DNA from: Dyella sp. BiH032
Lineage (GTDB): Bacteria; Pseudomonadota; Gammaproteobacteria; Xanthomonadales; Rhodanobacteraceae
Reading direction: 5' to 3'
DNA length: 64,000 bases
NCBI RefSeq assembly: GCF_031954525.1
Contig: NZ_CP134867.1
Location: 2,790,001 to 2,854,000 of the forward strand
The notes beneath the pieces are model-generated. The model searched no databases and was not told the origin of the DNA. It saw only the letters and a list, made by a program, of their open reading frames with translations. Position numbers and translations under genes: made by a program. This document shows positions 1 to 8,382 of the stretch, piece by piece; within the stretch, counting starts at the first letter, position 1; every line of letters starts with the position of its first letter.

Positions 1-151
1 GTATATCGCCGGGTGAAAACCGCCGGCAATCGCTTTCGCGCTTCTTTGCGGTGCGAGTCATCGCCAGCGCCTTGGCCCGCCATCCAGGCAAAGGACGGCG
101 GGATAAGGCGGCGCAAGCGTAGGCAACGATGCGCTGACAACTACGGCGTGG

Positions 152-652
152 TCACGATCCGCTTGCGAGCAATTCATCCAGCTGCGCGAACTGCTCGGGC
201 AGTCCTTCTGCCGAACCGGCGAGGGCTTCGTCGAGCGCCGCTTCGGTGGGATAGCGTTCGTGCAGGGTAACCAGCGTCTTGCCGGCGTTTTCTTCGAACG
301 TCACGGTGGTCACCGCGCCCTGCTCGCTTTCTTCATTCGTCCATACGAGACGCGTGGGCGGCGTTACCTCTCTGTACGTGCCGAAGAACGCCATGGGCTG
401 CTCGAAGGCCGGGTGGCGGAACACGAGGCGATAGGTGCCTCCAGTACGGACATCCATGTCGCATGAGACCAGCGACATGCCTGCGGACTTCGGAACCCAC
501 CAGAGCTTGAACAACTCGGGATTGCTCCAGGCTTCGAAGACGATGTGCACCGGGGCATCGAACGTTCGCGTGACCACGAGTTCACGGTCGGATTTGCGCG
601 CCACGGAGGTGTGGTTCGTGGCGGCGGGACTAGCTTCTCTTGCCTTTTGCAT
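152..652 (-). CDS. SRPBCC/AHSA1-family protein
   Basis: A 166-residue protein of the START-like SRPBCC superfamily, AHSA1 (Hsp90-activator-like) branch. The N-terminal RTFDAPVHIVFEAW segment and the central TGGTYRLVFRHP and TRLVWTNEE strands are typical of this fold, which forms a hydrophobic ligand pocket. It starts inside the end of the upstream ArsR-type regulator gene (23-nt overlap), so the two are translationally coupled. ArsR-SRPBCC pairs are common in bacteria and the partner usually represses the pair. The ligand is unknown and no catalytic residues can be assigned. The first ~20 residues are hydrophilic and probably disordered. Confidence 0.85.
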   Translation of the reverse strand: MQKAREASPAATNHTSVARKSDRELVVTRTFDAPVHIVFEAWSNPELFKLWWVPKSAGMSLVSCDMDVRTGGTYRLVFRHPAFEQPMAFFGTYREVTPPTRLVWTNEESEQGAVTTVTFEENAGKTLVTLHERYPTEAALDEALAGSAEGLPEQFAQLDELLASGS

Positions 653-992
653 CTGTCTTCTCCTTGGATTTCAAGTGCTCGACAAGTTGGTCCAGAGCGT
701 CGAAGCGTGCGCTCCAGAGCTGGCGGTGCTGTTCGATCCAGGCGGCTTCCTCTTCCAGTCGGCGACGGCCGAGCCTGCAGGTTCGGACACGCCCGACTTT
801 CTCCGTAGTCACGAGTCCTGCCTGCTCCAAGATGCCGACATGCTTCTTCATGCCCGTGAGGGTCATGCGAAATCTTTGGGCCAGATCGCTGATCGAGGCG
901 TCTGAACGCCCGAGCTGCTCCAGCACGCCGCGCCGGGTGACATCGGCGAGTGCGGCGAACGTGATATCGAGGCGGGCTTGATAGTGAACCAT
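630..992 (-). CDS. ArsR-family transcriptional regulator
   Basis: A 120-residue winged-helix DNA-binding protein of the ArsR/SmtB type. The segment FAALADVTRRGVLEQLG is the family's first helix and SDLAQRFRMTLTGMKKHVGILEQAGLV is the recognition helix-turn-helix. No metal-binding ELCV-type cysteine motif is visible, so it is probably not a metal sensor but belongs to the group paired with SRPBCC genes. The ATG at 992 is chosen because it gives the usual short N-terminus before the first helix; an in-frame ATG at 1022 has no Shine-Dalgarno sequence. A perfect 8-bp inverted repeat spans this start codon and is the likely autoregulatory operator. Confidence 0.85.
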   Translation of the reverse strand: MVHYQARLDITFAALADVTRRGVLEQLGRSDASISDLAQRFRMTLTGMKKHVGILEQAGLVTTEKVGRVRTCRLGRRRLEEEAAWIEQHRQLWSARFDALDQLVEHLKSKEKTDAKGKRS

Positions 993-1002
993 GTGGTTCA
1001 CT
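983..1002. promoter_or_regulatory. Inverted repeat over the ArsR start codon (putative operator)
   Basis: The arms AGTGAACC (983-990) and GGTTCACT (995-1002) are perfect reverse complements separated by ATGT. The start codon of the ArsR gene (990-992, minus strand) lies inside the repeat. An ArsR dimer bound here would block transcription or initiation of its own operon. The repeat is seen directly; its function is inferred. Confidence 0.55.
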
Positions 1003-1314
1003 GTACGGCGAGCATATGGCATTTACAAGGGGGCGCACCGGTGGTTACGGATCGCCGGTGGCACCCCTGCTGCCCGGTTCCCAAGCCGCACCCGCCCCAT
1101 ATCGGACGCCGCTACAAGCTCATGCTTGCGCGCGGCCTTGGTCGGCGCCGCAGCTTTCTGGTGAGTGCGGCATTGCCGTCGGCGGCGCCCAGTCCTCGCC
1201 GTAATCATTGGCGCAGAGCCCTTCCCCGCTACTGACATACACAAAGACGTTGCGCGTCATGGCGACTTTCAGTGCCGCCTTCGTTCGCCGGGCATGCCGT
1301 GGCTGATGCGGGCG
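993..1314. other. Non-coding stretch between ArsR and response regulator
   Basis: About 320 bases with no supported gene. Short open frames here have no recognisable domain and no convincing ribosome binding site. It carries the upstream region of the ArsR-SRPBCC pair and the downstream region of the response-regulator gene. No clear terminator was seen. Confidence 0.4.
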
Positions 1315-1956
1315 CTATATCTGGATGATGCCGCGCTTCACCGCCATCACTACGGCGTGCGTGCGGTCATTGGCATCCAGCTTGGAAAGGATGTTCTTCA
1401 TGTGCGACTTGACAGTGTCTTCGCTGACGCCAAGCTCAGCAGCAACCTGCTTGTTTCCCAAGCCGCGGGCCACGCGCTTAAGCACCTGAAGCTCGCGCTC
1501 GGAGAGCGCCTCGTCGCCCATATGCTCCGCAAGATCCGATGCCGCATCGGGCGATATGACACGGCGCCCTGCCCTTGCGGACCGGATGGCATCGCGAAGC
1601 TCCTTGCGCAAGGAAGCCTTGAGCAGAAACCCGCTGGCACCCTGCTTCAGTGCATTGGCCACCTGTGCGTCGCCGCGGTACGTCGTCAGGATGAGGATGC
1701 ACGCTTCCGGGAATTCCGAGCGTATGGCGCGCATCGCATCGATGCCGCTCATGTCGGGCAGTTGCAGATCCATCAGGGTGACGTCGGGGCGATGTTCGCG
1801 GAACGCCTCGATGGCCGACCGGCCGTCATGGGCATTGGCCACGATGCGCATGTCCGGCTCGCCGGATAGCCCGAAGGCCACGCCGTCGCGAAGCAGCGGA
1901 TGGTCGTCGACCACGAGCACGGTAATCACGCTGGCGTTGCTGGAAGGCATCGGCAC
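1315..1956 (-). CDS. NarL/LuxR-type response regulator
   Basis: A 213-residue two-component response regulator. Residues ~8-125 form a receiver domain with VVDDHPLLRDG at the first strand, phospho-acceptor Asp in LMDLQLPDMSG, and Lys in LLKASL. Residues ~145-210 hold a LuxR/GerE helix-turn-helix (LSERELQVLKRVARGLGNKQVA, then VSEDTVKSHMKNIL). It lies one base downstream of the sensor kinase gene, so the pair is co-transcribed. The start is a GTG at 1956; an ATG at 1950, two codons in, is an equal alternative. Targets are unknown, but the divergent run beginning with the DoxX-like gene is a natural candidate. Confidence 0.9.
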   Translation of the reverse strand: MPMPSSNASVITVLVVDDHPLLRDGVAFGLSGEPDMRIVANAHDGRSAIEAFREHRPDVTLMDLQLPDMSGIDAMRAIRSEFPEACILILTTYRGDAQVANALKQGASGFLLKASLRKELRDAIRSARAGRRVISPDAASDLAEHMGDEALSERELQVLKRVARGLGNKQVAAELGVSEDTVKSHMKNILSKLDANDRTHAVVMAVKRGIIQI

Positions 1957-1957
1957 T

Positions 1958-4900
1958 TCATGCTTCGTCGTGGTCGAACGGGCGCGTTTTGCGGCCGGCG
2001 AACATTATGCCCAAGAGGGCGCGCAACCGGCGCAGCGGTCCGGAGTGATGGCGAAACGTCCTGGCCGCCGGCACGAGAAGTTCCAGCGCCGTGCCCATGC
2101 CAGGCCGACTGGAAAGCGTGAGCCGCGCGCCAAGGTTCGCCGCACGTTCGCGCATGCCTTGCATCCCCCAGTGGCCGGCAGGACGGCACGCAGCGAGCGC
2201 TTCCACGTCGAAGCCCTGCCCGTCATCGACCACACTGAGCGCCAGGTGCTTTCTTCCGTAAGTCACGCTGACGTCGATGTGGCGGGCCCGCGCATGGGTG
2301 AATGCGTTGGCGATCGCCTCCTGGGCCAGGCGCAGGATTTCCTCACCCGCGCCCGGATCGAGCGAGCGCCGCGTACCTTCCACCGTCAGCCGGAATGCCG
2401 TAGCGGTGTCGCGCGCGAGATCCTCTCCCGTCCGGCGGATGGCGTCCTCCAGATTTACCTCTTCGTGAGCGAGTGTGCGCAGCTGCGTGACACGATCGCG
2501 ACCTTCGATGATCACTTCGTTCGCATGGTCGAGCGCTCGCTCCATCATTTGGCGCGCCGGGCCCGTGGGGGATATGCGCTCCATCGCCGACTGGAATAGA
2601 AGCATCAGGCCTTGCACGGCCTGCAGGAAGGTATCGTGCAGTTCGCGCGCGATGCGCTCGCGCTCGGCGTGCCGTTCTTCGAACAGGATTCGCATTTGAG
2701 CCTTGACATGGGCAAGCCGCCAGGCGAACAGCATCCATAGCGCCAAAGCCACTATCGCCAAGATCAGCAGCATGAATAGGGTGGTCTGGTAGAACGCCGG
2801 CTTGACGCGGAAGTCCAGGGGCACCGCCTCTTTCCATTGCCGCCCGTCCTGGCTGGCCGCGACGCGGAAGCGATAGGTTCCCGGCGGCAAGTCCGTGTAG
2901 AAGGCCTGGCGACGCTGGCCCGCTTCTATCCAATCCTGCTCCCGCCCCTCGAGGCGATAGCGGAAACGCAGATGCTGAGGCACGGCCAGCCCGGCCGCCG
3001 TGTAGTCGATCTGCATATCGCGCGTGAGGGGTGGTAGCGCCAGGTCGTCGGCCAGCGGATAACGGTGTCGATCCGCGGTGAGGCTTTCGATATGCACGGG
3101 CAGCGCACTGCCCGCCGTCATGGCGGCATGGGGATCGAAGGATTGCAGGTTGACGCCATTGGCGAGCCAGAGCAAGCCATCCGGCGCGCGCGCTATCTTC
3201 TTCTGAAACGGCGCGAAGCCTTGGCGCACGCCGTCGAGCACGTCGAATACATTCGCGCTCACCGTATGTGCCGGCTCGCGGATTGCGCCCTCGATATCCG
3301 CGAGTTCGACTTGGACCAGGCCGCAGGGCGTCGTCAGCCACAGCGAGTCGCCTTCACCCTCGGCCAGGCCATGGACGGCGTCGCAAGGCAGCCCGTCCTT
3401 GGCGGAAAGAACGCGCAGCGCACCTTGCCTGAAGGCGATCAGGCCCTTGTTCGTGGCGCCGAGCACGAGCCCGTCCCTGGCCGCCACGATATCCAGCACG
3501 GGTGTATCAACACCGGTCGCGATGGGCCCGGTCGTAATGGGCCGCTCTGACGCACCTGCCTGCGCGATGCCGCCGTCCCTCAATCCCAGCCAGATTCCGC
3601 CACTCGCGTCCGTGGCCAAGGAACGCGCCGACGGGAAGGCTGGCGGCTCCCGGGATTCGACCGCTCGATCCTGGCGGATGCGGACCACTCTCGAGGAGTT
3701 CCCTCGCACCACCGCCCATATGTCGCCTTCCCCATCCTGCGCCAAGGCGAAGACCATACCCTTCAGCGGCTTGCCATCGCGATCGGGAACGTTCGTAAAC
3801 TTTCCGTCCGCATAGATCCACAAGCCTTCGTCGATGCCGACCCAGATGCGCTGCGCACGGTCCTCGAACAGACTGGTGACCTGGGTGCCCGGCAGCTCCT
3901 TGCCCGCACGGAGCGAGTGAAACTGGCCATGGTCGAGCACGTCGAGGCTGCTGGCCGTGCCTGCCCAGATCTTGCCGTCGCGTGCGGCAAGCACGGCGTC
4001 GACTTCATCCACGCTCAGGCCTTCGCGCGTCGTATAGCTCCACGCCTTGAAATCGCGGAACCGGTCCAGCCCGCCGGACGTGCTGACCCACATGTTGCCT
4101 TCCCGGTCTTCGAAGAAGTCATAGATGCCGTCGCCGGTGAGGCCGTCCTTGGTGTCGAAGTGATCCAGCCGGCCTGAGACCCATCGGTAAATGCCATGGT
4201 CGATGGTGCCTACCCATAGCGCACCCGCGCGGTCCCTCGCGATGGCTTGCACGGCAAGAGCGCTCCCCGCCAGGGTCGGTGTCTGGAATGCCTGCCACTG
4301 CTCCGCGACGATGCGTTGCAGACCCAGGCCCGGGCCGGCCACGGGCAGGCCGACCCATATCTCGCCACTGAGTTCGCGCGCAAGGACCAGGGTGCCCGGC
4401 GTGCCCGCTTTGATCTTCGCCTCGATGGGGATGGACCGGGATGCCGTGTGCTCGTTCCATTGGATCACGGCCGTGTCGCTCCCCATCCAGAAGGCGCCCT
4501 TCCCGTCGGTGACCATGTGGTCGCAGCAGAGGCCCTTTGCGTCAAGGCCGTCCGGCTTGCCGTGGCAGATCACGCCCGCGTCCGCGACCTCGCACAGCGG
4601 CTTGCCGTCCTTGCTGCGGGTGAGCAGCCAGACCTTGCCGTGGTCGTCCTGCGCGAACGAGACCACCGCGCTGTTCACGCCGGCATAGTCGGTAAGCTCC
4701 CCGTCCTTCCATCGGCTCAGGCCTGCCCGAGTGCCGATCCACAGGCTGCCGTCCTTCGCGCCGAACAATGCCAGGATGAAGGCGTTCTTCAAGCGCCTCG
4801 AGGTCAAACTGTCCAGTGGCACGAAACGCGCGCCGTCGTAGCGGACGACACCCGCCTGCGTGCCGATCCAGAAATAGCCATCCGAGGTCTGCGCCATCGG

Positions 4901-5098
4901 GTAGGCGGGGGCGGGAAGCTCGCCGTCCTGCAATCGCCAGCCGGTGTGTCCGTACTGGGACATCAGGCGGCTCGCATCGACCGCGTGCGCACTCCCCATG
5001 ATGCCAAGGATCGTCCAGAGCACAAGCGCTGCCATTGCGCGCAGCCAGGCGGACCTGAGGCGATGCGAGCGTCGAATCTTTGCTGCACGACGCATCAT
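1958..5098 (-). CDS. Reg_prop / Y_Y_Y sensor histidine kinase
   Basis: A very large sensor kinase of about 1046 residues. After an N-terminal membrane/signal segment (AMAALVLWTILGIMGSAHA) come repeated Reg_prop propeller blades (e.g. GYFWIGTQAGVVRYDG, GSLWIGTRAGLSRW, GNMWVSTSGGLDRF) that form a periplasmic ligand-binding domain. These are followed by a Y_Y_Y domain (FRYRLEG to YRFRVAAS), one transmembrane helix (TLFMLLILAIVALALWMLF), a HisKA_3 domain with phospho-His near residue 821 (ERIARELHDTF), and an HATPase domain (VVDDGQGFDV, GMQGMRERA). The kinase is of the NarX/DegS type and fits the LuxR regulator immediately downstream. Two adjacent ATGs (5098, 5095) follow a purine-rich AGAGGGGA ribosome binding site, and both are preferred to the ATG at 5122. 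The ligand is unknown; related sensors often detect glycans. Confidence 0.92.
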   Translation of the reverse strand: MMRRAAKIRRSHRLRSAWLRAMAALVLWTILGIMGSAHAVDASRLMSQYGHTGWRLQDGELPAPAYPMAQTSDGYFWIGTQAGVVRYDGARFVPLDSLTSRRLKNAFILALFGAKDGSLWIGTRAGLSRWKDGELTDYAGVNSAVVSFAQDDHGKVWLLTRSKDGKPLCEVADAGVICHGKPDGLDAKGLCCDHMVTDGKGAFWMGSDTAVIQWNEHTASRSIPIEAKIKAGTPGTLVLARELSGEIWVGLPVAGPGLGLQRIVAEQWQAFQTPTLAGSALAVQAIARDRAGALWVGTIDHGIYRWVSGRLDHFDTKDGLTGDGIYDFFEDREGNMWVSTSGGLDRFRDFKAWSYTTREGLSVDEVDAVLAARDGKIWAGTASSLDVLDHGQFHSLRAGKELPGTQVTSLFEDRAQRIWVGIDEGLWIYADGKFTNVPDRDGKPLKGMVFALAQDGEGDIWAVVRGNSSRVVRIRQDRAVESREPPAFPSARSLATDASGGIWLGLRDGGIAQAGASERPITTGPIATGVDTPVLDIVAARDGLVLGATNKGLIAFRQGALRVLSAKDGLPCDAVHGLAEGEGDSLWLTTPCGLVQVELADIEGAIREPAHTVSANVFDVLDGVRQGFAPFQKKIARAPDGLLWLANGVNLQSFDPHAAMTAGSALPVHIESLTADRHRYPLADDLALPPLTRDMQIDYTAAGLAVPQHLRFRYRLEGREQDWIEAGQRRQAFYTDLPPGTYRFRVAASQDGRQWKEAVPLDFRVKPAFYQTTLFMLLILAIVALALWMLFAWRLAHVKAQMRILFEERHAERERIARELHDTFLQAVQGLMLLFQSAMERISPTGPARQMMERALDHANEVIIEGRDRVTQLRTLAHEEVNLEDAIRRTGEDLARDTATAFRLTVEGTRRSLDPGAGEEILRLAQEAIANAFTHARARHIDVSVTYGRKHLALSVVDDGQGFDVEALAACRPAGHWGMQGMRERAANLGARLTLSSRPGMGTALELLVPAARTFRHHSGPLRRLRALLGIMFAGRKTRPFDHDEA

Positions 5099-5275
5099 TC
5101 CCCTCTTCCCCTCAGGTCGCATCCGTCATGCGATCTTCACCCAAGGCCGGCCAATTGCAAGTCCCCGTCGCGGAAATCCGTGGTGGTATCCGGGGATGTC
5201 ATACCCCTAAAGAGTGAGTTCTGCGCTCCCCGCACGGGGATGCCGCTCGCCAGGGGACACGCCTAGGCTGATGGC

Positions 5276-5668
5276 ATGCAGCGCCTCTTCTCCATGTTTC
5301 CATTGGGCCTCCCGGGCATCGGCTTGGTTTGCCTTCGGCTCGCGGCGGCGTTCTCGCTCTGCCTGGCCACGCAATCGACGCGTGCGCGGTTCCCGGCAGT
5401 GGCCTGGTCGCTGGAGGTACTCTGCTTCTTATTGATCATCGGCCTGGCGACGCCCGTGCTTGCCGCCGGTTGCGTCATGGTCGGCGCATACGCGCTGATT
5501 ACGGGTGGCGGCACCGCGTGGCCATGCGCGGGCATTGTCATTCCAGCCGCCATCGCGCTCGCCTTGCTCGGGCCGGGAGGCTATTCCGTCGATGCCCGAT
5601 TGTTCGGACGGAAAAGCGTCGTTCTCAACGATCCCGACGCATCCGGCCGGCGCAAGGATCGGCCGTGA
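5276..5668 (+). CDS. DoxX-like small membrane protein
   Basis: A 130-residue protein with about four hydrophobic helices (LGLPGIGLVCLRLAAAF, LEVLCFLLIIGLA, VLAAGCVMVGAYAL, GIVIPAAIALALLG) and a short basic tail. The ending LLGPGGYSVDARLFGRK is typical of DoxX-like inner-membrane proteins. No catalytic motif is visible. It is the first gene of a plus-strand run (cupin, alpha/beta hydrolase, SDR), divergent from the Reg_prop sensor kinase. Its role is unknown; some DoxX proteins act in redox or sulphur chemistry. Confidence 0.7.
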   Translation: MQRLFSMFPLGLPGIGLVCLRLAAAFSLCLATQSTRARFPAVAWSLEVLCFLLIIGLATPVLAAGCVMVGAYALITGGGTAWPCAGIVIPAAIALALLGPGGYSVDARLFGRKSVVLNDPDASGRRKDRP

Positions 5669-5801
5669 TCGCGCCGATCTGGTCAACGGCAAGGCCTGAG
5701 GGTCATTGAGTTTCGTCAGCAGAAAGAACGCCACTTTCCAGTCGCGAGCCAACCGTTCGAACGGCGCGTGGCGCCAGCCAGCTAATGGAGGTCGAGTCGA
5801 C

Positions 5802-6293
5802 ATGAGCAAACTGATATTTCCTTTCTTGGCTGTCTTCGCAGTGGCTGCACATGCGCAGCAGGCCGGCGCGCCCTCGTTCTCGGACCATTTTGCGAAGACC
5901 CCCAGCCAGCTCTCCGCCATCTCCCCCACGGGTGGCGCAGGCGGCTCTGGCAACGCCAAAGTGCAAGTTGTCACCCTTCTCGGCGATCCATCCAAGCCCG
6001 GACCTTATAGCCAGCTGCTTCGCGTAGCTCCCCACGCATCCATTCCCGCGCATCACCATGCAGGCGACCGCGTTGGAACCGTGCTGTCGGGAACATGGCA
6101 TTTCGGCTACGGAGCGAAGTTCGACGCAAGCCAGCTGAAAACCCTGCCTACCGGATCGATCTACACCGAGCCGGCGAATGGCGCGCACTTCGCGCAGACC
6201 GGCGATGAGGCGGTCACCGTGCTGATCACGGGCTTTGGGCCAACGGACACGGTCTACGAGGATCCTGCGGATGATCCCGCGATCAAGCACTGA
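5802..6293 (+). CDS. Secreted cupin-domain protein
   Basis: A 163-residue protein with a cleavable signal peptide (MSKLIFPFLAVFAVAAHA|QQ). A single cupin barrel is suggested by the metal-binding motif HASIPAHHHAGDRVGTVLSG and a later GAHFAQTGDEAVTVL strand. The start at 5802 follows a GGAGG ribosome binding site ten bases upstream and begins exactly at the signal peptide; upstream in-frame codons lack both. Cupins of this kind (ChrR-like) can be dioxygenases or sugar/peroxide-binding proteins; the substrate cannot be predicted. It precedes a secreted alpha/beta hydrolase. Confidence 0.82.
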   Translation: MSKLIFPFLAVFAVAAHAQQAGAPSFSDHFAKTPSQLSAISPTGGAGGSGNAKVQVVTLLGDPSKPGPYSQLLRVAPHASIPAHHHAGDRVGTVLSGTWHFGYGAKFDASQLKTLPTGSIYTEPANGAHFAQTGDEAVTVLITGFGPTDTVYEDPADDPAIKH

Positions 6294-6447
6294 ACTAACC
6301 ATCCAGTTCTTTCCCGCGAGGCCGGGGAACTCGTGCTGGGAAGTTCTGATTCAAAAACTGCCCAGGCCGCTGCCCACGCGACCATGCGGGCTCGGCAAAC
6401 GCCTTAATCGTAGAAGCACTTCTCATCCATTCTCAGGAAACGACATC

Positions 6448-7398
6448 ATGGCTCGTTCACTCATCGCAGCATGCCTGACCTTGGCCTTGAGCCTCCCGGT
6501 TGTTGCGGCGGTCAAGCCCTTTCCATCGACCTTTCACACGCAGGAAGTACAGACGAACGGTACGACCATCCACATCCGCGTAGGCGGCAAGGGGCCAGCC
6601 GTCGTCCTTCTCCACGGCTTTGGCGACACCGGAGACATGTGGGAACCGTTGGCCGAAAATCTTGCGCGCGACCATACGGTCGTCGTGCCGGATCTCCGTG
6701 GCCTCGGACTCTCATCGCACCCCGAGGGTGGCTACGAGAAATGGAACCAGGCCGCGGACGTGCGAGGTGTGCTCACCCAGCTTGGCATCGATCGCGCGGT
6801 GATCGTGGGGCATGACATCGGCACCATGGTCGCTTACGCCTATGCCAAGCGTTATTCCGACAAGACCGATCGATTGGTGGTCATGGACGCGCCGGTCCCC
6901 GGGGTGCCGCCGTGGGATCAGATCGTGCGCTCTCCCTTGCTTTGGCACTTCGATCTGGGAGGGGCCGATATGGAGCGCCTCATCGCTGGCCGTGAGCGCA
7001 TCTATCTGGACAGGTTCTGGAACGATTTCTCGGGTGATCCGGCGAAAGTCGACGAAAACACTCGCCAGCACTACGCCGAACTCTACGCCAGGCCTGGCGC
7101 CATGCATTCGGCATTTGCCCAGTTCCGTTCCATTCGCCAGGACGCGGAGACCAACAAAGCGGCGTTGAGTACAAAGCTCACGATGCCCGTACTGGCGATC
7201 GGCGGCGCGAAGTCGTTTGGCGCGGACGAGGCAGCGGTGATGCGAAATGCAGCCACCCATGTCACCGAGCTCGTCGTGCCCAGCGCCGGCCACTGGCTCA
7301 TGGAGGAAGCGCCGGATGTCACGGTGGCCGCGGTGCGCAACTTTATTGATGGGAAACCTGTTGCCGGCGCGAAGCTCGAGCCGGATGCCAAGCATTGA
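6448..7398 (+). CDS. Secreted alpha/beta hydrolase (Asp-nucleophile type)
   Basis: A 316-residue alpha/beta-hydrolase with a signal peptide (MARSLIAACLTLALSLPVVAA). The oxyanion region is HGFGDTGDMW, the nucleophile elbow is VGHDIGTMVAY with Asp as expected for epoxide hydrolase or haloalkane dehalogenase relatives, and the catalytic His is in SAGHWLMEEAP. The cap-domain composition resembles soluble epoxide hydrolases. The ATG at 6448 is used because it begins the signal peptide and follows CAGGAAA; the longer frame runs back into the cupin gene. It is 154 bp after the cupin gene. The substrate is unknown. Confidence 0.85.
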   Translation: MARSLIAACLTLALSLPVVAAVKPFPSTFHTQEVQTNGTTIHIRVGGKGPAVVLLHGFGDTGDMWEPLAENLARDHTVVVPDLRGLGLSSHPEGGYEKWNQAADVRGVLTQLGIDRAVIVGHDIGTMVAYAYAKRYSDKTDRLVVMDAPVPGVPPWDQIVRSPLLWHFDLGGADMERLIAGRERIYLDRFWNDFSGDPAKVDENTRQHYAELYARPGAMHSAFAQFRSIRQDAETNKAALSTKLTMPVLAIGGAKSFGADEAAVMRNAATHVTELVVPSAGHWLMEEAPDVTVAAVRNFIDGKPVAGAKLEPDAKH

Positions 7399-7509
7399 CC
7401 CACGCCGGCCAAGGACGTCATGGAGCTTGTCGGGTTGATCCCGCACAAGATGTGCCCTTTATGGCTAGCCCAGGCACAACCTTGTCGAATACCTCGAGGG
7501 TAGATTCCC

Positions 7510-8304
7510 ATGCACATCGATTTGAGCAGCAGAACCGCTATCGTCACCGGGTCGACAGCCGGTATTGGACTTTCCATCGCCCATGGCATGGCTGCTGCTG
7601 GCGCCCGAGTGATCGTCACAGGGCGCACTCGGCAACGGGTGGATGACGCGATTGCCACCATCGCCAGGAACGTTCCCCACGCGAGGCTGTCGGGGGTCGC
7701 CGGCGACCTGGGGACAACCAAGGGTGCACAGGAACTGATGGACGCCGTACCCGCGGCGGACATATTGGTTAACAATCTTGGAATTTTCGAGCCGAAGGCT
7801 TTCTTCGACATCCCTGATGAAGATTGGCTGCGGTTCTTTGAAGTGAACGTGTTGAGTGGCGTTCGTCTTGCGAGGCATTACGCACCGGGCATGGCTGAGC
7901 GCGGCTGGGGCCGGATTCAATTTCTCTCGAGCGAGTCTGGCGTGCAGATTCCCGCCGAGATGGTCCACTACGGCATGACCAAGACGGCGCAGCTTGCTGT
8001 GTCTCGTGGTCTGGCCGAGTCGCTGGCCGGGACCGGTGTCACCGTCAACGCCATCTTGCCGGGCCCCACCCGGTCCGAAGGCGTCGGCGACTTCTTTGCA
8101 AAAATCGCCGCAGAGAAAGGCATCTCGCAAGCCGAGGTCGAGCGCGATTTCATCGCCACTCATCGTCCTACCTCCTTGATCCGGCGCCTCGCAACGGTCG
8201 AAGAAGTTGCCAGCCTGAGCGTGTATCTGGCCTCGGATCAGGCTTCGGCCACAACCGGTGCAGCCGTTCGCGTGGATGGCGGCGTGGTGCGGTCCATTGT
8301 CTGA
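7510..8304 (+). CDS. SDR-family oxidoreductase
   Basis: A 264-residue classical short-chain dehydrogenase/reductase. Visible motifs are the cofactor glycine motif TGSTAGIGLSIA, the NNLG stabilising motif, the catalytic Ser in FLSSESG and the YGMTK active site, with a C-terminal VRVDGG typical of FabG-like members. TGRTRQ after the second strand favours NADP(H). The start follows GAGGG. It is the last gene of the plus-strand run after the alpha/beta hydrolase and is followed at once by a hairpin. Substrate not predictable. Confidence 0.9.
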   Translation: MHIDLSSRTAIVTGSTAGIGLSIAHGMAAAGARVIVTGRTRQRVDDAIATIARNVPHARLSGVAGDLGTTKGAQELMDAVPAADILVNNLGIFEPKAFFDIPDEDWLRFFEVNVLSGVRLARHYAPGMAERGWGRIQFLSSESGVQIPAEMVHYGMTKTAQLAVSRGLAESLAGTGVTVNAILPGPTRSEGVGDFFAKIAAEKGISQAEVERDFIATHRPTSLIRRLATVEEVASLSVYLASDQASATTGAAVRVDGGVVRSIV

Positions 8305-8324
8305 AGATGCGCGGAGCATCTCTT
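8302..8324 (+). terminator. Hairpin directly after the SDR stop codon
   Basis: TGAAGATGC (8302-8310, including the stop codon) pairs with GCATCTCTTCA (8316 on) across a GCGGA loop, with one bulged C. A pyrimidine-rich tail follows but no long T run. It sits between convergent genes. Plausible terminator, moderate support. Confidence 0.4.
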
Positions 8325-8382
8325 CACTTGTTGGCATCAAAGCGCACGGATGGCATGGATCCGCCAACGGCAAAGATTTGAT

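Noticed and set aside
1..151. Left edge of the window
   Set aside because: No end of a neighbouring gene could be recognised; the short frame beginning at 13 overlaps the SRPBCC gene antisense.
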